Origin: Campylobacteraceae bacterium
Lineage (GTDB): Bacteria; Campylobacterota; Campylobacteria; Campylobacterales; Sulfurospirillaceae
Assembly: GCA_027013265.1 (NCBI GenBank)
Contig: JALUXQ010000086.1
Coordinates: 1-14,725, forward strand
Reading direction: 5' to 3'
DNA length: 14,725 nt
Position numbers and translations under genes: made by a program
Notes under the pieces: generated by a model
What the model was told of the DNA's origin: nothing
Database searches by the model: none
Seen by the model: the letters and a program-made list of their open reading frames with translations, nothing else
Shown: positions 1 to 6,235 of the stretch, in pieces
Layout: each line of letters begins with the position of its first letter
Numbering within the stretch: position 1 is the first letter of the stretch

Positions 1-654
1 TATATAGCATGAGCTTAGTTGGTGTCTAGGTGTTCTTGCATTTGATAGGGTTGGGGTCGCTAGCATCACTTCAAATTTGGAAATCAAATCATAAAATTTC
101 TTTGCCCAATCTTGTGAGTTCAGCTCGTTTTGTGCTAGAAACATAGCTATCGCCATGAACATATGTTGAGGAAGTTCTATCGGCACTCCCTTAGCGTTTT
201 TGATAAGGTATCTATCATGAAGTGTTTTTATTCCTAGGTATGTAAACTGCAAATCTCTTTCAGGCTTTATATATGCATTTAAATCATCAAGGTCATATTT
301 GTCTTTTAGTCCTAAAAGAATCCTTCCTTTTTTTTCACCTCTTTCAAAATACTCTTTAAGGGTACAGTATCCTGTGAATTTATTGACTTTGTGATACAAA
401 TCATACAAAAACAGTCTTGCAGCCACAAATGTCCAGTTTGGTCTATCTATGTCTATCTTGTCAACAGCAGTTTTTATGAGAGTTTTTTGTATCTCCTCAG
501 TTGTGATTTTGTCACGAAACTGTATCTTTGCATCTACTTCTAATTCACTTTGGCTGACATTTTCCAAGTTCTCTACGGCTGAACTTGTATATTTTTGTAT
601 CTTTGATATATCTAATGGCTCAACTCTGCCATTTCTTTTTTGAACTGTTAACAT
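1..654 (-). CDS. nrdA: Ribonucleoside-diphosphate reductase large (alpha) subunit, 5' part only
   Basis: The 218 visible codons encode the N-terminal part of a class I ribonucleotide reductase alpha subunit, which reduces ribonucleoside diphosphates to deoxyribonucleotides together with the NrdB radical subunit. The protein starts MLTVQKRNGRVEPLDISKI, typical of the N-terminal ATP-cone that senses ATP/dATP. It reaches the hallmark segment ATPTLSNARTPRHQLSSC near residues 197-214, where the Cys is expected to be one of the active-site redox cysteines. The catalytic barrel and C-terminal cysteines lie beyond the window edge. The start is the ATG at 652-654, preceded by GGAGAG about 4 bases upstream. 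purB ends only 16 bases upstream on the same strand, so the two are probably co-transcribed, joining purine and deoxynucleotide synthesis. Seen: the motifs. Family knowledge: the reaction. Identification is firm. Confidence 0.95.
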   Translation of the reverse strand, partial: MLTVQKRNGRVEPLDISKIQKYTSSAVENLENVSQSELEVDAKIQFRDKITTEEIQKTLIKTAVDKIDIDRPNWTFVAARLFLYDLYHKVNKFTGYCTLKEYFERGEKKGRILLGLKDKYDLDDLNAYIKPERDLQFTYLGIKTLHDRYLIKNAKGVPIELPQHMFMAIAMFLAQNELNSQDWAKKFYDLISKFEVMLATPTLSNARTPRHQLSSCYI

Positions 655-670
655 ATACTCTCCATCAACT

Positions 671-1999
671 TTATTTGAATACTCTAGCAAATATATTATC
701 TATATTTTTTGTATAATAATCATAATCAAAACAGGCTCTTATCTCATCTTCGTTTAGTTTTTCTCTTAAGTCTTTATCAACTAATAGATTTTCCAAAAAG
801 AGACTTTCGCCTTTATCGTTTATAGCCTTTTTGCCAACTTGTAAATCTTCCCATACTTTCATAGAATTTCTTTGGACTATTTTATAGGCATCTTCTCTGC
901 TGACTCCTTTGGATGGAAGTTCAAGCAGGACTCTTTGAGAAAAAACCAAACCACCTGTAAGATTTAGGTTTTTCATCATGTTTTTTGGATAAACTAGCAG
1001 TTTTTCTATGACACCAGTTAATCTGTGAAGCATAAAGTCTGTTGTTATAAAGCCATCAGTTAGGGTAAATCTTTCGACTGAACTGTGGCTGATATCTCTT
1101 TCGTGCCAGAGTGCTACATTTTCCAAAGATGGCGTTGCGTAGCTTCTTATCACTCGGCAAAGTCCCGTAATATTTTCACTTAGTACTGGATTTCTTTTAT
1201 GTGGCATTGCAGAGCTACCCTTTTGTCCTTTGCTAAAAAACTCTTCTGCCTCATAAACTTCTGTCCTTTGATAGTGTCTGATGGCTACAGCAATTTTTTC
1301 GCAACTTGAAGCTAGAAGTGCGAGAGCATTCATCAAGTTTGCATATCTGTCTCTTTGGATGATTTGGTTTGATACAGGAGCTGGGCTCAACCCCAAATCT
1401 TGACAAACAAACTCTTCTAACTCCATTGGAGAGTGAGCCATATTTCCCATAGCACCACTTATCTGACCCACGCTGATAACCTCTAGGGATTGTTTGAGGT
1501 TTTTTAAATTTCTTGATATCTCGTCATACCAAATAGCTAGTACCAAACCAAAAGTTATCGGCTCACCATGTATGCCGTGGCTTCTACCTACCATCAGGGT
1601 TTTTTTATGCTCAATCGCCCTCTTCTTTATGGCGGACATTAAACCTTCAACATCTTTTATGATAAGCTCAAGTGAGTCTTTCATCTGCAAAGCAACAGCA
1701 GTATCTATGCAGTCAGAGCTAGTCATGCCATAATGCACCCACCTACTCTCATCCCCAAGACTTTCAGAGACACTAGTCAAAAATGCGATAACATCATGTT
1801 TAGTTTTTTTCTCTATTTCATCGATTCTGTCTACATCAAACGAAGCATTTTTTAGTATATTTTGACAATCAGTATCGTTTACAAGTCCAAGCTTATTCCA
1901 TCCTTTTACAACAGCTTTTTCTACTTTTAGCCATGCATCATACTTTGCCTGTATGCTCCATTTGTTCTTCATTTCATCTCTTGCATATCTTTCAACCAT
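671..1999 (-). CDS. purB: Adenylosuccinate lyase
   Basis: This 442-residue protein of the fumarase/aspartase superfamily cleaves SAICAR to AICAR and adenylosuccinate to AMP, releasing fumarate in both steps of purine synthesis. Visible motifs are TSSDCIDTA near residues 93-101, the GRSHG catalytic-histidine loop near 138-142, and the signature GSSAMPHKRNP near 261-271 carrying the mobile-loop serines. Length is normal for the short bacterial PurB. A longer reading from GTG at 2003-2005 is possible, but the ATG at 1997-1999 is preferred: the strong Shine-Dalgarno AGGGGAG lies 5 bases before it, whereas it would overlap the GTG. nrdA follows 16 bases downstream. The upstream region contains two stem-loops that would form in its mRNA leader, so regulation by attenuation is possible (inferred). 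Confidence 0.96.
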   Translation of the reverse strand: MVERYARDEMKNKWSIQAKYDAWLKVEKAVVKGWNKLGLVNDTDCQNILKNASFDVDRIDEIEKKTKHDVIAFLTSVSESLGDESRWVHYGMTSSDCIDTAVALQMKDSLELIIKDVEGLMSAIKKRAIEHKKTLMVGRSHGIHGEPITFGLVLAIWYDEISRNLKNLKQSLEVISVGQISGAMGNMAHSPMELEEFVCQDLGLSPAPVSNQIIQRDRYANLMNALALLASSCEKIAVAIRHYQRTEVYEAEEFFSKGQKGSSAMPHKRNPVLSENITGLCRVIRSYATPSLENVALWHERDISHSSVERFTLTDGFITTDFMLHRLTGVIEKLLVYPKNMMKNLNLTGGLVFSQRVLLELPSKGVSREDAYKIVQRNSMKVWEDLQVGKKAINDKGESLFLENLLVDKDLREKLNEDEIRACFDYDYYTKNIDNIFARVFK

Positions 2000-2019
2000 T
2001 TCCACTCCCCTAAAAATTG

Positions 2020-2075
2020 TAACTGACCTTATACATCTTATGTCAAGAATAGCATAAAATGTATAAGGTCAGTTA
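2020..2075 (-). promoter_or_regulatory. Long stem-loop just upstream of purB, terminator-like on the purB strand
   Basis: A perfect 17-base inverted repeat has arms at 2020-2036 and 2059-2075. It continues inward as a G-U pair (minus-strand RNA) and five more pairs (2038-2042 with 2053-2057), closing on a 10-base loop. In minus-strand RNA this gives 23 consecutive pairs followed by CAAUUUUU and then, at once, the purB Shine-Dalgarno at 2005-2011. A stem followed by a short U-run looks like an attenuator, but the stem is AT-rich and the U-run has only five bases. The same dyad could instead be a DNA operator. No U-run follows on the plus strand, so a plus-strand terminator is unlikely. Confidence 0.5.
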
Positions 2076-2099
2076 TGCTACACTATATATCGTGACTTC

Positions 2100-2157
2100 A
2101 AAACTCTTTTTTAAAGGCCAAATCCTCTCTTCGGTCTGAGCCTTACAAAAGAGTTTT
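2100..2157 (-). promoter_or_regulatory. Second structured element in the purB leader region
   Basis: An 11-base perfect inverted repeat (AAAACTCTTTT at 2100-2110, AAAAGAGTTTT at 2147-2157) encloses AAGGC/GCCTT (2114-2118 with 2140-2144) and an inner helix closed by CC/GG around a 7-base loop. Several inner pairs are G-U only in minus-strand RNA and become A-C mismatches in plus-strand RNA, so the RNA is more likely made in the purB direction. A TAAAAT at 2169-2174 (minus strand) could serve as its -10 element, starting the transcript near 2162. I do not recognise a known riboswitch class in it. Confidence 0.4.
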
Positions 2158-2205
2158 AAATAGTATTTATTTTATCTAAAACAGTGTTAAAAAAGGGTTA
2201 AAACT

Positions 2206-3111
2206 TTGGGTTATGTGACAAAAGAATTTCAAATAAATAAAGAGATAAAGGCATATAAATTTTTGATGCAAGAGTTTGATATAAAGATGAAAGATGCACA
2301 AAAATGGATAGACAAAAAAAGAGTTTACTTAGATGATGAAATTGTAAATATAAAAAATGCAAATCTTCTCGGAACGGCAAAAGTTATATTTTTCAAGTCA
2401 GAGCCAAGTGGGATAAAGCCTATATTTGAAACTGAAGATTTTGTGGTTTTCGATAAACCAAGTGGTGTTTTAGTTCATCCAAATAAGCTAAGCGGTGAGT
2501 ATAGTCTAAACGATGATATAAAATTCCTCTTTGGTACAGATGCAAATGCTGTCCATAGAATTGACAAAGAGACAAGTGGCTTAGTGCTTGTTGCTAAAAA
2601 TAAAAAAAGTGAGATAGAGCTAAAAAATTTATTTGAAAAAAGAGAGATAAAAAAAGAGTATCTAGCCATCGTTCGAGGCAAAATCAAACAAAATCTAACT
2701 ATAGAAAAAAATCTAAAATCAGACATCCCCTCTTCTTTGATTCGTATAAAATCACATGTGAGAGATGATGGGCAAAAGGCTGTAACAAAAATTGAAGTGG
2801 TAGAGTATCTCGAAGATGAAAATCTAACACTGATAAAAGCCAAACCAATCACAGGCAGAACTCACCAGATTCGAGCTCACATGTTTCATGTGAAACATCC
2901 AATCTTGGGTGATCCGATATATGGAGTTGATGAAGTAGATGCTGATATCTTCTTGAGCAGAAAAATGAGCAATAGCAAAAGAGTAAAAATCACAGGCGCA
3001 AAAAGATTGATGCTCCATGCAAACTTTTTAAGTTTTAAATATAAAAGTATTGAGTACAATATTCAAAGTAAGATAGATTTCAAAAAAGAGGCAAATCATG
3101 AAAACAATTAA
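2206..3111 (+). CDS. RluA-family rRNA/tRNA pseudouridine synthase
   Basis: This 301-residue protein isomerises uridine to pseudouridine in structured RNA. The catalytic motif HRIDKETSGLVLVAK is at about residues 117-131, with Asp120 as the expected nucleophile. VVFDKPSGVLVHP near 80-92 and GRTHQIRAH near 217-225 are further RluA-family blocks. The first 65 residues look like a divergent S4-type RNA-binding region. The start is TTG at 2206-2208, about 8 bases after a weak AAGGG; the next in-frame option is GTG at 2215. The gene overlaps the following FAH gene by 14 bases, so they form a transcription unit divergent from purB. A parS-like palindrome lies inside codons 226-231. The target RNA (RluC/RluD-like or other) cannot be told from sequence alone. 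Confidence 0.9.
   Translation: MGYVTKEFQINKEIKAYKFLMQEFDIKMKDAQKWIDKKRVYLDDEIVNIKNANLLGTAKVIFFKSEPSGIKPIFETEDFVVFDKPSGVLVHPNKLSGEYSLNDDIKFLFGTDANAVHRIDKETSGLVLVAKNKKSEIELKNLFEKREIKKEYLAIVRGKIKQNLTIEKNLKSDIPSSLIRIKSHVRDDGQKAVTKIEVVEYLEDENLTLIKAKPITGRTHQIRAHMFHVKHPILGDPIYGVDEVDADIFLSRKMSNSKRVKITGAKRLMLHANFLSFKYKSIEYNIQSKIDFKKEANHENN
2882..2897. other. parS: parS-like ParB-binding site 1
   Basis: TGTTTCATGTGAAACA is a palindrome with arms TGTTTCA/TGAAACA. It matches the widespread parS consensus TGTTTCACGTGAAACA at 15 of 16 positions; one base of the central CG is changed. The palindrome extends one base on each side (A at 2881, T at 2898). It lies within the RluA-like gene and equals the exact reverse complement of the site at 5141-5156. 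In most bacteria ParB loads at such sites near the origin, spreads, and recruits SMC for chromosome segregation. Binding here is inferred from the match only. Confidence 0.72.
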
Positions 3112-3709
3112 AGTGGGCGATATCTATATTACTCCTAGCAAAATAGTTTGTATCGGTAGAAATTATGTTGATCATATAAAAGAGCTGAACAATGAAGTTC
3201 CAACTTCTATGGTTTTGTTTATGAAGCCAAATAGTGCGATAAGTGAAAAATTGGAGACAAAAGGAAAAGAGTTACATTATGAGGGTGAAATCTCGTTTAT
3301 GATTAAAGACTCAAAGATAAGTTCTGTTGGTTTTGGATTGGACTTGACAGACAGGACTTTACAGAGTGAGCTTAAGAAAAAAGGACTTCCTTGGGAGAGA
3401 GCAAAAGCATTTGATGGAGCAGGGGTCTTTGGTGAGTTTGTAGATATTGATGAAAAGGATATCGAAAAATTAAACTTAAAACTATATATAAATGACAAAC
3501 TTGTTCAATCAGGTGGGGTTGAGTTGATGATCAATAAGCCCACTGCTGTCGTGGAAGAGATTTTAACATTTTGTACACTCGAAGATGGAGATATAGTCAT
3601 GAGTGGTACACCAAAAGGTGTAGGGACTTTTAAGCCAGAAGATAAATTTGTAGGCGAGATATTTATGGGAGATGTTAAAATTTTAACAAAAACTTGGAGA
3701 GCGGTTTAA
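3098..3709 (+). CDS. Fumarylacetoacetate hydrolase (FAH) family protein, YcgM-like
   Basis: This 203-residue protein has the short single-domain FAH fold seen in acylpyruvate hydrolases and related decarboxylases or isomerases, enzymes that use a divalent metal to cleave or decarboxylate beta-diketo acids. Seen: GRNYVDHIKEL near residues 20-30, the metal-ligand pair Glu62-x-Glu64 in HYEGEIS, a third probable ligand Asp82 in GLDLTDRTLQ, a lid-type WERAKAFD block near 99-106, and SGTPKGVG near the C-terminus. GAGG lies 6 bases before the ATG, which sits inside the last codons of the RluA-like gene (14-base overlap). Its stop codon overlaps that of the small membrane gene on the other strand. 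The true substrate is unknown; C. jejuni has an FAH-family gene (Cj0021c, from memory) in the same neighbourhood. Confidence 0.88.
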   Translation: MKTIKVGDIYITPSKIVCIGRNYVDHIKELNNEVPTSMVLFMKPNSAISEKLETKGKELHYEGEISFMIKDSKISSVGFGLDLTDRTLQSELKKKGLPWERAKAFDGAGVFGEFVDIDEKDIEKLNLKLYINDKLVQSGGVELMINKPTAVVEEILTFCTLEDGDIVMSGTPKGVGTFKPEDKFVGEIFMGDVKILTKTWRAV

Positions 3710-3807
3710 GATCGCTCATCAAAAAACAGAACTTTTACAATTCCAAATATTGAAACAGCAACTACGATAACTAAAAAAACTGCTTCACCAATGTCGACTA
3801 TGCTCAT
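3706..3807 (-). CDS. Small (33-residue) single-pass membrane protein, translationally coupled to rlmN
   Basis: The ATG at 3805-3807 overlaps the rlmN stop in an ATGA arrangement and has GAGGAG 5-6 bases upstream, an excellent ribosome binding site lying in the last rlmN codons. The product starts MSIVDIGEA, has one hydrophobic segment (about residues 9-29, rich in V, I, F, L, A) and ends with a charged tail KVLFFDERS. The TAA at 3706-3708 overlaps the stop of the convergent FAH gene. Without this gene the 94 bases after the FAH stop would be empty. Function is unknown. I recall a 'small hydrophobic protein' (Cj1714) beside the rlmN homologue in C. jejuni, which supports a real conserved gene. 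Confidence 0.78.
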   Translation of the reverse strand: MSIVDIGEAVFLVIVVAVSIFGIVKVLFFDERS

Positions 3808-4871
3808 TTTTTCTCCTCTCTATCTTTTAGTTGACCGCAAGCTGCACTTATGTCTAAGCCTTTTGATTCTCTTATGGTGCACAGCACACCATGCTTTAAT
3901 AGATAATCTTGAAACTTCAAAACATCTTTTACTTCTGGTCTCTCATAACTGCTTCCAGCGTGTGGATTAAAAAAGATGAGATTTGCTTTTGCTTTTATGC
4001 CATTAAGAAGTTTGACCAATTTTTTCGCACTTTTGATATCGTCATTTAAGTTTTTAATCACAAGGTATTCAAACATCACCCTCTTCCTTGCATCTATTGG
4101 AAACTCTTTTACTGCATCTATGATTGATTTGATATTGTAAGCTTTGTTTATAGGCATGAGTTGTTCTCTTAGTTCATCATCTACTGCGTGCAGTGATATT
4201 GCCAAAAGAACACCAAGGTTCATGTTGCCTAGTTTTTTTATTTGAGTACTTAATCCACTTGTTGAGATTGTTTGTCGTCTTGGGCTAATCGAGAGACCGA
4301 GTGGATCTGAAAATATATTTATAGCTTTTTGCACATTTGAAAGGTTATCAAGTGGTTCACCCATACCCATAAAGACAATATTTACTCTTCTATTTTGTGC
4401 GATATCGTTATCTTTTTTTATCATCAAGACTTGAGAGGTAATTTCACCAGGTGTCAGATTTCTTAGAAATCCACTTTTCCCAGTCAAACAAAAAGAGCAA
4501 CCAATTTTACAACCGACTTGAGATGATATGCAGATAGTATATCTTGTATGATGAAGTAGTTTTCCCTCTTCGTTTGTCTTCTCCTTTTTCATGGGGAGCA
4601 GAACTGATTCAACAGTTTTTCCATCTTTTAAAAGAAAAAGGTATTTTTTACTTCCATCATTACTCTGTTCGATTGTTGCTATTTTTAGTGGATCTAAATA
4701 GTAATCTTCTTCTAGTTTTTCTCTTAAGTCATTTGGTATATTTTTCATATCTTTAAAAGAGTTAACATATTTTTTATATACCCATTCATATATCTGCTTT
4801 GCTCTAAATGAGGGTTTTATTTTTACGCTTAGTTCCTCTTTGGTGAAGTCTAGTATACTTATTTTGCTCAT
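3804..4871 (-). CDS. rlmN: Dual-specificity 23S rRNA/tRNA adenine C2-methyltransferase (radical SAM)
   Basis: This 355-residue enzyme of the RlmN/Cfr family methylates C2 of adenine 2503 in 23S rRNA and A37 of some tRNAs. The radical-SAM [4Fe-4S] motif CKIGCSFC has its three cysteines at 121, 125 and 128. The second catalytic cysteine, needed for the methyl-transfer intermediate, is Cys345 in AACGQL near the C-terminus. GMGEPL (SAM binding) and the block STSGL are also present. The length is normal. The ATG at 4869-4871 overlaps the stop of the PNP-like gene (ATGA), and its own stop overlaps the start of the small membrane gene, so four genes here are translationally chained. Confidence 0.96.
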   Translation of the reverse strand: MSKISILDFTKEELSVKIKPSFRAKQIYEWVYKKYVNSFKDMKNIPNDLREKLEEDYYLDPLKIATIEQSNDGSKKYLFLLKDGKTVESVLLPMKKEKTNEEGKLLHHTRYTICISSQVGCKIGCSFCLTGKSGFLRNLTPGEITSQVLMIKKDNDIAQNRRVNIVFMGMGEPLDNLSNVQKAINIFSDPLGLSISPRRQTISTSGLSTQIKKLGNMNLGVLLAISLHAVDDELREQLMPINKAYNIKSIIDAVKEFPIDARKRVMFEYLVIKNLNDDIKSAKKLVKLLNGIKAKANLIFFNPHAGSSYERPEVKDVLKFQDYLLKHGVLCTIRESKGLDISAACGQLKDREEKK

Positions 4872-5425
4872 GAGTTACTCACTTGTTTTCTTACATATTG
4901 TGTTAGTTTTTCTTTTGCATAGCCATGGTTCTTGATAAAATCATCATGTGCATGTTCATCACAATAGTTAGTAATTATAAAGATACCATATGCAGGAATA
5001 TTGAATTTATTTGCTACCGTTAGTATAGAAAAAAACTCCATATTTTCAGCCTCAATCCCATTTTTTAAGAATTTGTTAGATAATTCTTTGTTAGTCGTTA
5101 TGTAGTTACTAGAATTAACTAATATCTTATTTCCGTTAGTTGTTTCACATGAAACATTACTCTCAATAGATACTATCTTGTTATCAATTGGTGTGTAACA
5201 GTTATTTAAAAAATAACCCGTTTCAATGTTAGTAGATGAGTTTGAGTGTATGATATCAAAAGGCTTTAGATTTCCATAGCTTCCAGCAGTTCCTATAAAA
5301 AGTATAGATTTCGGTCTGTTTTTTATTACGATTTTTGTGAGATTTATACTGCTATTTATCAACCCGATTCCGACAGGAGTTACAAAATCAAAAATCTCAT
5401 TATTTCCAGCACTTAAGATTATCAT
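4868..5425 (-). CDS. Nucleoside phosphorylase-like protein (PNP/MTAN superfamily), short form
   Basis: At 185 residues this is shorter than typical MTAN or PNP enzymes (about 230-240). It keeps a glycine-rich start (VGIGLINSSINL near 18-29), IGTAGSYGNLKPFDII (44-59, phosphate/ribose region) and EAENMEFF (125-132), which matches the nucleoside-binding Met-Glu motif of the family. It presumably cleaves a purine nucleoside or a related compound; whether by phosphorolysis or hydrolysis is not visible. The protein is unusually rich in Asn, Ser and Thr, and the hexamer GTTAGT (plus strand) recurs six times in the gene. ATGA overlaps link it to hisF upstream and rlmN downstream. A parS-like site covers codons 90-95. 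Confidence 0.75.
   Translation of the reverse strand: MIILSAGNNEIFDFVTPVGIGLINSSINLTKIVIKNRPKSILFIGTAGSYGNLKPFDIIHSNSSTNIETGYFLNNCYTPIDNKIVSIESNVSCETTNGNKILVNSSNYITTNKELSNKFLKNGIEAENMEFFSILTVANKFNIPAYGIFIITNYCDEHAHDDFIKNHGYAKEKLTQYVRKQVSNS
5141..5156. other. parS: parS-like ParB-binding site 2
   Basis: TGTTTCACATGAAACA is the exact reverse complement of the palindrome at 2882-2897 and again differs from the parS consensus TGTTTCACGTGAAACA at only one central base. It lies in the PNP-like gene, where the coding strand reads across it as Asn-Val-Ser-Cys-Glu-Thr. That is a different reading frame from the one used at site 1 (Met-Phe-His-Val-Lys-His), so protein similarity cannot explain the repeated 16-mer. 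The sites are about 2.26 kb apart. The function is inferred from the match. Confidence 0.72.
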
Positions 5426-6180
5426 ATCCTTACTGCTATCCCCTCATCTCTTAAATATCTTTTTAAATCCATAATCTCTATCTCTTTATAGTGAAATATC
5501 GACGCAGCTAGTGCTGCATCAGCACCATTCATAAAAGCCTCTTTTATATGTTCTTTTTGTCCTGCTCCACCACTAGCTATGATAGGAATATCTAGCATTT
5601 CACTCATCTTAGAAGTAAGCTCAATATCATAACCATTTTTAACACCGTCACAATCCATAGATGTCAAAAGTATCTCTCCCGCACCTCTTTGTTCAACCTC
5701 TTTTGCCCAAGAAAGAACATCTATGCCCGTATCAATTCTGCCACCATTTATAAAAACATGCCAACTATTTTCTACTTTTTTTGCATCAATTGCCACTACT
5801 GTACACTGAGAGCCAAATCTTTTTGATGATTGATTTATAAAATCTGGATGTTTTATGGCATATGAGTTTATACTTATCTTGTCACAACCAACTTTTAAAA
5901 GATTGTAAATATCATCCATTGTTCTGATGCCTCCACCGACAGTAAGCGGAATAAAAACCTCTTTCGCTACTTTTTCAACGATATCAACAATCGTGCCTCT
6001 TTTTTCATGGGTTGCAGTTATATCTAAAAATGTAATCTCATCGGCACCCTCTTCATTGTATCTCTTGGCAACTTCTACAGGATCTCCTGCATCTTGGAGC
6101 CCTACAAAATTTACGCCTTTTACAACTCTTCCATTTTTTACATCCAGGCATGGTATGATTCTTTTAGCAAAATTTTCCAT
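5422..6180 (-). CDS. hisF: Imidazole glycerol phosphate synthase cyclase subunit
   Basis: HisF is a (beta/alpha)8 barrel that, with the glutaminase HisH, converts PRFAR plus ammonia into imidazole glycerol phosphate and AICAR in histidine synthesis. The catalytic aspartates are Asp13 in RIIPCLDVKNGRVVKG and Asp132 in VVAIDAKKV. The phosphate-binding segments VGGGIRT (81-87) and ASGGAG in the second half are intact. The 252-residue length fits the family. The start is placed at ATG 6178-6180 because AGGAG lies 8 bases upstream and the protein then begins MENFAKRIIP, as in homologues; an extension to TTG at 6210 adds ten unsupported residues and would contain the Shine-Dalgarno. It follows ogt by 55 bases and overlaps the PNP-like gene by 4. 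No hisH is visible nearby. Confidence 0.96.
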   Translation of the reverse strand: MENFAKRIIPCLDVKNGRVVKGVNFVGLQDAGDPVEVAKRYNEEGADEITFLDITATHEKRGTIVDIVEKVAKEVFIPLTVGGGIRTMDDIYNLLKVGCDKISINSYAIKHPDFINQSSKRFGSQCTVVAIDAKKVENSWHVFINGGRIDTGIDVLSWAKEVEQRGAGEILLTSMDCDGVKNGYDIELTSKMSEMLDIPIIASGGAGQKEHIKEAFMNGADAALAASIFHYKEIEIMDLKRYLRDEGIAVRI

Positions 6181-6235
6181 TACAATAACTCCTAGTAGAA
6201 TGTTATCCAATCTAAGACAAATTTCGGCTGAATTT

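Noticed and set aside
2000..2005. GTG start for purB at 2003-2005
   Set aside because: The Shine-Dalgarno AGGGGAG overlaps this GTG, while it is ideally spaced for the ATG at 1997-1999.
2752..2761. Palindrome TCACATGTGA, with a shorter CACATGTG at 12435-12442
   Set aside because: Ten- and eight-base palindromes are expected by chance and lack the TTT/AAA arms of parS.
3742..3757. Possible third parS-like site around TGAAACA at 3751-3757
   Set aside because: Only the right half matches; the left half does not resemble TGTTTCA.
6181..6210. Ten-residue N-terminal extension of hisF from TTG at 6210
   Set aside because: It includes the AGGAG that serves the ATG at 6178-6180, and the added residues do not resemble the start of HisF.
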